IMG/VR virus record: IMGVR_UViG_3300032053_000600
Span: 1 to 21,888 of that record
Origin: a virus
Direction: 5' to 3' (one strand)
DNA length: 21,888 bases
Shown here: one piece after another, positions 1-6,330 of the stretch
Layout of the letters: each line of letters begins with the position of its first letter
Position numbering within the stretch: position 1 is the stretch's first letter
Made by a program: the position numbers and the translations under genes
Notes under the pieces: model-generated
The model's input: only the letters and a program-made list of their open reading frames with translations
Told to the model about the DNA's origin: nothing
Databases searched by the model: none

Positions 1-136
1 AAGAGAACCTATCAATCCTATCAAGCGGCCGACAGCCTATCTTACTTCTTTTTTTTCTGTTCATTAAAAAAATCTTTTAAATAACCGAAATTGTTGTGCT
101 ATTGTTAACTAATTACATATTGAAGGACTAAGAATA
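1..136. other. Left-edge leader upstream of the polyprotein gene
   Basis: No gene can be assigned. All three + frames are open from the left edge and close between about 65 and 84, so the first 60-80 bases could be the 3' end of a gene that begins outside the window, but I cannot tell which frame. CCTATC occurs three times (8-13, 17-22, 36-41), and a T-rich run lies at about 46-57. No stable stem precedes the T-run, so I do not call a terminator. A TATA-like octamer and the ribosome binding site of the next gene lie in the second half. Confidence 0.5.
76..83 (+). promoter_or_regulatory. Candidate late-type promoter (TTTAAATA)
   Basis: TTTAAATA differs at one base from TATAAATA, the -10 sequence of T4 late promoters. 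It lies 53 bases before the ATG of the 1564-residue gene, in the only sizeable non-coding stretch of the window, and the window itself encodes a gp55-like late sigma factor. In DNA this AT-rich such octamers also arise by chance, so this is a weak call. Confidence 0.25.
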
Positions 137-3100
137 ATGGCAGACTTAAACGAACTTAAATCCTTATTAGCGGAACTATATGAATACTTTAAAGAAACAT
201 TAGATTTTAAAGAAGATGTCAAATCGGTTAAACTCCTTCCAGATAAACAAAATGGTGAATTAATTTTAGGTAAAACCGCTCATTATGATCCTGAAAATTC
301 TGAAATTGTCTTATACACCTTTGGTCGACATCCAAAAGATATTCTTCGAAGTTTCGGTCATGAATTGGTTCATCACAAACAACGATGCGAAGGACAGTTT
401 AGAAATTTATCAACAATGTCAAATACATATGCACAGGACGACAAAGAGCTGAGAGAGGCAGAAAAACAAGCATATCTTGAAGGAAATATGCTTTTTAGAG
501 ACTGGGAAGATAGCAAAAAATATGGGCAATCTCAGCAATTAAATGAAAATAAATTGTCTAATTTAGGTTTTGTTTATTATAGAGGCACTATACCTGGAGA
601 AACTAAAAGAATTAAAACAGGAAGAGATACTTGGGATCGTTATTTGTTCGTAACAGAAAAACCAGAAAACGCAAAATGGTATGGAAGCGATATTGAAAAA
701 ATTATTTTATACCCCGAAGCTAAAATTTTAAGAGAAAGAACACAGGAATTTATTCGAATTGCGGGCAAACCTCGTAAAGGCGAATCAATGTTGGAGTATG
801 TTGATCGTGCCGCATTAAAAGCTAAAGCGGCAGGGTATGATGCAATACATTTTGAAAGACAAACGGATATTGGTACAGCTATTTTAAATCTAGATTCTAT
901 ATTTCAACGAGAGAAAATAAATGAATCTCAGCAATTAAACGAAGGTGGAGCTTATGGTCATATGAATCATTTGTATGACAACCTAGAGCTTACTTTTGCT
1001 CAAATAAAAGATATCTTTCAAAAAGCTGCTGGCGGTGAACTGGTTGGAACTGAAAAAGTTGATGGAGTAAACATTTATATTTCTTATTCTTTAGCTAATA
1101 ATGAGCCACGGGCCGCCAGGAACAAGGGCCAGCTTTTGGGGGGAGGGGTTAACGCTAAAGAACTGTCTAATAAATTTGCAGATAGAGGGTCGCTTGGAGA
1201 GGCGTTTAATGAGGCGTTTGAAGCGTGGAACAAAGTTGTTCGTGTTGTTCCTAAAAAGTATCTTTTAAAATTGTTTGGTGAAGATGCTGATATCTTTTAC
1301 AACGCAGAGATTCAAGATCCCAGAGCCTCGAACGTTGTTCGGTATGATACTAAAAATTTAATATTTCATCCTTCTGGTCATGTGTATGTAAACAAACAAG
1401 AGCAGAAAATTCAACTACTTCCGGACTCGTCAGAGAATTGGAAATTATTAAATTCTGTTTTAGAAAGACAAAAGAAATCTGACCACGATTACAATGTAAT
1501 TACTCAGGCGGTTAATAGATTGCAAGCTCTTTCAAATAAAGAGCCTTTATTGAATGCTCTACGACATTTAGAACAAGTACAAGGTCAGTACAGTATTAAA
1601 GACGAGCAAACTATCGAAGATTATATGATTGCTCACATTAATGAAATCTTTAAAAAGTCACAAGTTCTGCTGCCAGACGAAATACAACAATTACTAATAA
1701 AAAGGATTTTAGGATTTAAAGGTGTTACGATTAATTCTATTATTCGTGCTCTTCCAAAAAATGAAGATATTTCTGCGCAGAAGGCGAAGGTTCGTTCGGT
1801 TGTTGCAAATGGAAAAAACATATTAAAGACTGCGATTGAACCGCTTGAACACACAATTCATGATTTTTCTGTTGAGATGTTAAAAGGATTGAGAAGTGCA
1901 TTTATTTTGGATCAAGATGAAGAAGTTAAGCGATTGCAGCGAGAATTAGCAACGGCAATTAAAACAATTGAAAAAACGGGCGACAAGACTGCGACTCAAG
2001 TTCTTTTGGCGCAGATGAATAAGATAAAAAATATTGAAAACGTATCTGCCGCTGCCGAAGGATTTGTATTTGATTATAACGGAAAGGTTTATAAATTTAC
2101 AGGTAATTTTGCTCCGATCAATCAAATATTGGGATTGTTTAAGTATGGAAAAGGAAGTTTAAATTTGGAAGTTGGGCAGGGAGAAGAATCGCCGGATGAA
2201 GTAAAAAATGACGATCAAAAGGATGCGATCGTAGAAAGCATTATGGCTTCTATTCTTCAAGAATCTCCCAAACAAGACGCTTTAAACAAATATCCTAATG
2301 AAAAACAAGCGGTCGAATATTTCATTCAAGAGTTATCAAGCGATAAGCATAAATATTTGCTTTGGACGATGAAGCAATATGTTGATTTGAAAGGAAAAGT
2401 TAATCTTCAGGAAATTGAACTTTTGGACAAAATTATATTTAATGTTCGTTTATTTGATGAACACAGAAAAGAACTTGAAAAGAAGGATCTTTTTGGTTAT
2501 AAAACTTTCAAGGAATTGCTTCAAGCACTTGAACCGTTGAAGCAGCAAGCTGCAACGTCAAACAATGAACCAAATCAGCCTTCCGAAGAAGATCCCTTTT
2601 CTTCGGTTCAAGACGACCAAACGAGCGGTAAGCGTGTTTATGAGGACAAAGAGTGGTTGATTATCGAGCCTGATAACGCTGAACAATCTTGTAAATATGG
2701 GGCTGGAACAACGTGGTGCATTTCTGCCGAAAAAGAAAATTGGTTCAATCACTATAAAGAGGCGCAATGTCGTCCGGTTTTTGTTATCAATAGAAGTCTA
2801 TCTTCTCAATTGACAAAAGAAATTCAACGTCGAGGTTTAAAGTCTAAAAAGGAAATAGCAGCGTTTTTGGGAACAAACGAAGCCGGAGATCTTTGCTATC
2901 ATAAGGTGGCAGTTGTTGGTTGCGGTAGAAAGCAACTGAACAAAGTGTTTCCCGGCATTCAATTTCCCGAAGGACGCTTGGTGTTGGAGGAGATACGAGA
3001 TGCAACGCAATTAAAATCTTCGGCAGAAATTCGTTCTAAATTACCTAGTGAAATCTTTAAAAAGGTATGGAGCTTTCTTGGTTTGTATGAATTTACGGAA

Positions 3101-4831
3101 GAAGAACAGTTATATAACTTAGAAAAATATGGGCCAAAATTTTTAACAGTCTTGATTGAGCCCGCTCCAAAAGTAAAAGCGCTTGTAAACGATGTTCGCT
3201 GGCAGCTTGAAGCCGTAAAGCAAAATGGAGATGCAATCCATTATATCCGCAACCCATCAGAGGCTGTCCAACTTGAAGCCGTAAAGAAAAATGGAGATGC
3301 AATCCGGTATGTCAACAACCCATCAGAGGCTGTTCAGCTTGACGCCGTAAAGAAATATGGAAATGCAATCAAGTATATCAACAACCCATCAGAGGCTGTC
3401 CAGCTTGCAGCCGTAAAGGAACATGGATATGCAATCCAGTATATCAACAACCCATCAGAAGCTGTCCAGCTTGAAGCCGTAAAGGAAAATGGAAATGTAA
3501 TCCAGCATATCAAAAACCCATCAGAGGCTGTTCAGCTTGAAGCCGTAAAGCAATATGGATGTGCAATCCAGTATATCAGCAACCCATCAGAGGCTGTCCA
3601 GCTTGAAGCCGTAAAGCGAAATGGAGATGCAATCCAGCATATCAGCAACCCATCAGAGGCTGTTCGGCTTGAAGCCGTAAAGCAAGATGGAGATGCAATC
3701 AAGTATATCAACAACCCATCAGAGGCTGTTCAGCTTGAAGCCGTAAAGAAATATGGATATGCAATCAAGTATATCAACAACCCATCAGAAGCTGTCCAGC
3801 TTGAAGCCGTAAAGCAAAATGGATATGCAATCCAGCATATCAACAACCCATCAGAGGCTGTCCAGCTTGAAGCCGTAAAGCAAAATGGATATGCAATCCA
3901 GCATATCAACAACCCATCAGAGGCTGTCCAACTTAAAGCCGTAAAGCAAAATGGATATGCAATCAGGTATTGTCCCAGCAAGTTTACACTTTCAATGGCT
4001 GAAATTTATAGGCGAATAAATGCAGAAAAGGATAGAGAACAAATAAAAGAATCGAAAAAGCAACAATTAACAGAAAACAGGTTAAATAGTGGATCTCCGA
4101 TTAAAGTTGCATTTTTTCCAGGAGCATTCAAACCGCCCCATGCTGGTCATTATAATGTTGTTAAGAGCTTACTAGCGGAACATGGTGCAGAGGAAGTAAG
4201 AATAATTATTTCTCGTTTGCCGAGAGGCGACGATTTAAAAGAAATATCAGTGGATGCAGAGCAGTCGCTTAAAGTTTGGGAAGCATACACAAAAAATGAT
4301 AGCAAAGTTTCCATACAGGTTTCACGATTTAGCACTCCTTTGGTTGAAGCTCTGGAGCAAATGAGATCTTTCGGTGAAGGGGATACGATTCTTTTTGTTG
4401 CTTCTACAAAAGAAGATAACAAACAAAGATTTGCCATTCAAGGAACTTTTAATAGAACCGGTTCAAAAGCAAAGTTTCTTCCAGTTGAAGTCCCAGTTTC
4501 TTTGGACGTGGGAGCGACGCAACTTAGACAGTTGGCAATAGAGCAAAAGACAGAAGAATTTTATAAATATCTCCCACAGCATTTGAGTAGAAAAGAGAAA
4601 TTAAACGTCTGGACGATTGTAACAAACAAGACAAGAAATAAAAAACTGCAAGAAAGCTCTAATTACGGTATAATTAAAGAGATTGAGGAAGAAATCCTTA
4701 ACGAGATTTCAGCAATGGCAGGAGGAGCAGTTTCGGGAGTCGCGGGAGGAATTGGATTTGCTCCTCAAAAAGTAGAGGATGACGATAATTTAGTTAACGA
4801 AATTCTTGAATTTATTAAGAGAGGGAACTAA
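137..4831 (+). CDS. Giant polyvalent polyprotein: metallopeptidase / ART-like / ligase-like / WC-motif domain / DUF4116 repeats / NMNAT-like
   Basis: AAGGA at 123-127 sets this ATG. Visible modules: residues 1-137 carry HELVH (75-79) and a downstream E-A-E-K-Q-A-Y helix, as in zinc metallopeptidases. Residues 138-269 have YYRGT (147-151), an F-V-T-E..A..Y-G stretch (171-183) and A-G-Y-D-A-I (232-237), resembling phage ADP-ribosyltransferase (ART) domains. Residues 270-709 carry EKVDG with K307 as presumed nucleotidyl lysine, R-N-K-G, E391, EGFVF (641-645) and K653, in the order of ligase motifs but with about 250 residues between the third and fourth. Residues 710-1016 include GAGTTWC (855-861). 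Residues 1017-1280 are twelve 22-residue DUF4116-like repeats. Residues 1314-1506 hold G-A-F-K-P-P-H-A-G-H (HxGH at 1335-1338) and a late A-T-Q-L-R (1460-1464), as in NMNAT-type adenylyltransferases. QQLNE or QQLTE at 133-137, 265-269 and 1309-1313, and LxE at 707-709, 1504-1506 and 1521-1523, mark most junctions. The architecture fits the polyvalent proteins described by Iyer and colleagues. Virion packaging and proteolytic cutting are inferred. Individual enzyme activities are predictions from motifs. Confidence 0.8.
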   Translation: MADLNELKSLLAELYEYFKETLDFKEDVKSVKLLPDKQNGELILGKTAHYDPENSEIVLYTFGRHPKDILRSFGHELVHHKQRCEGQFRNLSTMSNTYAQDDKELREAEKQAYLEGNMLFRDWEDSKKYGQSQQLNENKLSNLGFVYYRGTIPGETKRIKTGRDTWDRYLFVTEKPENAKWYGSDIEKIILYPEAKILRERTQEFIRIAGKPRKGESMLEYVDRAALKAKAAGYDAIHFERQTDIGTAILNLDSIFQREKINESQQLNEGGAYGHMNHLYDNLELTFAQIKDIFQKAAGGELVGTEKVDGVNIYISYSLANNEPRAARNKGQLLGGGVNAKELSNKFADRGSLGEAFNEAFEAWNKVVRVVPKKYLLKLFGEDADIFYNAEIQDPRASNVVRYDTKNLIFHPSGHVYVNKQEQKIQLLPDSSENWKLLNSVLERQKKSDHDYNVITQAVNRLQALSNKEPLLNALRHLEQVQGQYSIKDEQTIEDYMIAHINEIFKKSQVLLPDEIQQLLIKRILGFKGVTINSIIRALPKNEDISAQKAKVRSVVANGKNILKTAIEPLEHTIHDFSVEMLKGLRSAFILDQDEEVKRLQRELATAIKTIEKTGDKTATQVLLAQMNKIKNIENVSAAAEGFVFDYNGKVYKFTGNFAPINQILGLFKYGKGSLNLEVGQGEESPDEVKNDDQKDAIVESIMASILQESPKQDALNKYPNEKQAVEYFIQELSSDKHKYLLWTMKQYVDLKGKVNLQEIELLDKIIFNVRLFDEHRKELEKKDLFGYKTFKELLQALEPLKQQAATSNNEPNQPSEEDPFSSVQDDQTSGKRVYEDKEWLIIEPDNAEQSCKYGAGTTWCISAEKENWFNHYKEAQCRPVFVINRSLSSQLTKEIQRRGLKSKKEIAAFLGTNEAGDLCYHKVAVVGCGRKQLNKVFPGIQFPEGRLVLEEIRDATQLKSSAEIRSKLPSEIFKKVWSFLGLYEFTEEEQLYNLEKYGPKFLTVLIEPAPKVKALVNDVRWQLEAVKQNGDAIHYIRNPSEAVQLEAVKKNGDAIRYVNNPSEAVQLDAVKKYGNAIKYINNPSEAVQLAAVKEHGYAIQYINNPSEAVQLEAVKENGNVIQHIKNPSEAVQLEAVKQYGCAIQYISNPSEAVQLEAVKRNGDAIQHISNPSEAVRLEAVKQDGDAIKYINNPSEAVQLEAVKKYGYAIKYINNPSEAVQLEAVKQNGYAIQHINNPSEAVQLEAVKQNGYAIQHINNPSEAVQLKAVKQNGYAIRYCPSKFTLSMAEIYRRINAEKDREQIKESKKQQLTENRLNSGSPIKVAFFPGAFKPPHAGHYNVVKSLLAEHGAEEVRIIISRLPRGDDLKEISVDAEQSLKVWEAYTKNDSKVSIQVSRFSTPLVEALEQMRSFGEGDTILFVASTKEDNKQRFAIQGTFNRTGSKAKFLPVEVPVSLDVGATQLRQLAIEQKTEEFYKYLPQHLSRKEKLNVWTIVTNKTRNKKLQESSNYGIIKEIEEEILNEISAMAGGAVSGVAGGIGFAPQKVEDDDNLVNEILEFIKRGN
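533..547 (+). other. Predicted prohead-protease site 1 (QQLNE)
   Basis: This encodes Q-Q-L-N-E, residues 133-137, between the metallopeptidase-like and ART-like domains. L-N-E fits the (L/I)-x-E rule known for the T4 prohead protease gp21, which cuts after the glutamate. A bare LxE is common by chance. The weight comes from the same five-residue string recurring at the next junction. Confidence 0.4.
929..943 (+). other. Predicted prohead-protease site 2 (QQLNE)
   Basis: This encodes Q-Q-L-N-E, residues 265-269, between the ART-like and ligase-like domains. It is followed by G-G, a flexible context. The flanking N-E-S-Q-Q-L-N-E matches site 1 beyond the core triplet. Confidence 0.4.
3185..3976 (+). 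repeat. Twelve in-frame 66-bp tandem repeats (DUF4116-like)
   Basis: The unit is 66 bases, or 22 codons. It encodes a consensus of N-P-S-E-A-V-Q-L-E-A-V-K followed by x-x-G-x-A-I-x-x-I-x. Eleven copies start with the N-P-S-E codons at 3251 and every 66 bases after that up to 3911. The first copy (3185-3250) has a diverged start (V-N-D-V-R-W). Copies at 3779 and 3845 are almost identical in DNA, so amplification is recent or the array is homogenised by recombination. The A-V-K-x-x-G-x-A-I pattern matches DUF4116, a helical repeat domain of unknown function. Reading frame and spacing are strict, and no spacers occur between copies. Confidence 0.9.
4061..4075 (+). other. Predicted prohead-protease site 3 (QQLTE)
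   Basis: This encodes Q-Q-L-T-E, residues 1309-1313, just before the NMNAT-like domain. It is a close variant of the QQLNE strings at 133-137 and 265-269. It sits in a short lysine-rich linker after the DUF4116 repeats. Confidence 0.4.
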
Positions 4832-4834
4832 TAA

Positions 4835-5692
4835 ATGGTTGACAGGATGAAGTTTATTAAAGAAATGCAGGAAAAAGAACAATTACGACCATATGTTCGA
4901 AAGAAGGTACAAGAATTTTTCTCTCATAGAAATGGAGAGAGAAAACAAGAAATTTTAGAAGAACAACAACTTCGCTCTGTTATTCGTCAAATTATTAAAG
5001 AAGGTCGAATGTTGCCAGCCCCGCATCCTTCAACCGGCGTTAATATGCTTATTGATCTATTAAAGAAAGTTGTTCCGATTATCAAAGCTGATTACCGGTT
5101 ATTAACAACTAATCAGGATCAGCGAAAATCATATCGAGCGCATTTAGTTGCGAATCTTAGCAAAACGCTGGAGAGGCAAGACTTACAAGATACGGCATCT
5201 TCGCAGGCCGCAGCAGGAGAACACCCTGCCGGAGCGCAAGCGCCGGCCCCGGAAGGAGTTCCAACCAATGTTCCTGGCGCGGGCCAAGAACTTACAGAGG
5301 CCGATCCAACCATGCAGGCAGCAGCGCTCGCCCCCGCGCCAGCGGCAAAAGGCGACGCCGATCCAAGCAAGTTTCTTGATATTGAAGAACCAAAAAAGAC
5401 TGATAAACTTCCGGGCGAAGATAAGAAATCGGAAGAGGATAAGAAAAAAGATTTTACTCTTGCTGGTCACGACTTGACCGGAAGAAATCGTGCGTATACA
5501 ACTTTCCAGAAGATTGAATCGGATATTTCAACCTCTTACAGCGAATTGTCTGCGAAGGTTGATAAGGATGTATTTAGGGATTATTTAATTACCAATGTTA
5601 AATTACACCTTGATCAAGCAGAGGGTGAAATGCAACCAGACATTCAAGAGCCGACCACTCAGCAGTATGAAAAAGAAAAAGGTACGGTTTAA
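4835..5692 (+). CDS. Putative internal head / prohead-core-like protein
   Basis: The 285-residue protein starts three bases after the polyprotein stop, with a GAGAGGGA-type ribosome binding site at 4819-4826. I do not recognise a named family. Residues 1-56 are charged and helical and end in I-I-K-E (53-56), followed by G-R-M-L. L-T-E occurs at 153-155. Both fit the (L/I)-x-E prohead-protease rule and recall the removable capsid-targeting N-termini of T4 internal proteins. A compact, hydrophobic-patterned region (about 60-118) is followed by an Ala/Pro-rich and then Lys/Asp/Glu-rich low-complexity linker (120-205). A second conserved-looking segment begins D-L-T-G-R-N-R (213-219) and ends near 265. 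An ATG at 4847 is an alternative start. Adjacency to the LxE-rich polyprotein supports a shared head-internal role, but this is inference. Confidence 0.55.
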   Translation: MVDRMKFIKEMQEKEQLRPYVRKKVQEFFSHRNGERKQEILEEQQLRSVIRQIIKEGRMLPAPHPSTGVNMLIDLLKKVVPIIKADYRLLTTNQDQRKSYRAHLVANLSKTLERQDLQDTASSQAAAGEHPAGAQAPAPEGVPTNVPGAGQELTEADPTMQAAALAPAPAAKGDADPSKFLDIEEPKKTDKLPGEDKKSEEDKKKDFTLAGHDLTGRNRAYTTFQKIESDISTSYSELSAKVDKDVFRDYLITNVKLHLDQAEGEMQPDIQEPTTQQYEKEKGTV

Positions 5693-5717
5693 ACAAAAAC
5701 AAGAAAGGGATTTTACG

Positions 5718-6032
5718 ATGATGAGTATTCGACGTAGAAAATTGCGCCAAGAAGAAGCGCAGCGCCAGCAACAAATGGAATCTCGTGCGGTTGAAGAGGT
5801 GGCGTTAAAAGAAAAACATGCGCTAAAAGTAAAAGAGGAAAAAGAGAAGCTTGACCGGGAATTAGAAGAAAAGGAAAAGAGAGAGAAAGCCGAAATTGTT
5901 GTAGAACTTCCAGTAGTTGTTTCGTATCCAACTGGTGCCGCAATCGAGTCTGAGGCTGTTCCCTTCGTAGAGCCGGCAGTGGAAGAGGTAGAAAAACCAA
6001 AGAAAACTGTTCGTAAACTTAAGAACGTTTAG
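5718..6032 (+). CDS. Small charged coiled-coil protein, paralog 1
   Basis: The frame opens upstream at 5595, but that would overlap the previous gene by about 100 bases. AAAGGGA at 5704-5710 favours the ATG at 5718 (or 5721), giving about 104 residues. The protein starts M-M-S-I-R-R-R-K-L-R, has a long E/K/R/Q-rich helix likely to form a coiled coil (about 10-65), a short hydrophobic V-V-V-x-Y patch and a basic end (K-K-T-V-R-K-L-K). The start and end resemble those of the next gene, so the two are probably tandem paralogs. Function is unknown. The charge pattern would suit a structural, scaffold-like or nucleic-acid-associated role. Confidence 0.6.
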   Translation: MMSIRRRKLRQEEAQRQQQMESRAVEEVALKEKHALKVKEEKEKLDRELEEKEKREKAEIVVELPVVVSYPTGAAIESEAVPFVEPAVEEVEKPKKTVRKLKNV

Positions 6033-6042
6033 GAAAAGTAAT

Positions 6043-6321
6043 ATGGGCGCCAATATGAGCATTATTAGAAGAAAAACACTTCGGGCAAAAGCGGACAAAG
6101 AGCGCGAGGAAGCTGCGATTGCAGAGGCCGCTCGAATTCAGGTTCTCAGGGAAGTTTTGGAAGTAAAGATAAAAGAATGGGAAAAAGAGCAGGAAAAAAT
6201 AAATCCAATTAGCAAGGAAGAAATTTTGGCAACAGCGGACTCGACAGAGGGTGTTCGTTTCGATTTAGGAGAAACTTCTGAGCTTACTACCGAAAAGCCA
6301 AAAAGAACAAGACGAAAGTAG
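6043..6321 (+). CDS. Small charged coiled-coil protein, paralog 2
   Basis: This encodes 92 residues, starting 10 bases after the previous stop. AGGAAAAG at 6031-6038 supports the ATG at 6043. An in-frame ATG at 6055 would give M-S-I-I-R-R-K-T-L-R, which aligns with the start of the preceding protein, but it lacks a ribosome binding site of its own. The middle is an E/K/A-rich helix and the C-terminus is basic (K-P-K-R-T-R-R-K). It shares its layout with the preceding gene: basic start, charged helix, short acidic stretch, basic tail. Function is unknown. Confidence 0.6.
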   Translation: MGANMSIIRRKTLRAKADKEREEAAIAEAARIQVLREVLEVKIKEWEKEQEKINPISKEEILATADSTEGVRFDLGETSELTTEKPKRTRRK

Positions 6322-6330
6322 AGGCTTTGT

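Noticed and set aside
40-70. T-run as a terminator
   Set aside because: Only a three-base stem could be drawn before it.
1110-1148. Four G-runs that could form a G-quadruplex
   Set aside because: Loops are uneven (13, 9 and 1 bases), and the stretch encodes the R-N-K-G...G-G-G part of the ligase-like domain, which is enough to explain the G content.
3185-3976. CRISPR-like array
   Set aside because: The repeats are contiguous, in frame and without spacers, and they encode a clear protein repeat.
3093-3981. Open frames on the - strand across the repeat array (3093-3302, 3532-3714, 3730-3981)
   Set aside because: They are the reverse complement of the 66-bp coding repeats. Their periodic hydrophobic products follow from the repeat itself, and there is no ribosome binding site.
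5119-5477. Alternative frames over the Ala/Pro linker (+ strand 5148-5477, - strand 5119-5370 and 5183-5470)
   Set aside because: The GC-rich bias keeps other frames open. None has a ribosome binding site or a plausible product, and the main frame is part of a longer coherent protein.
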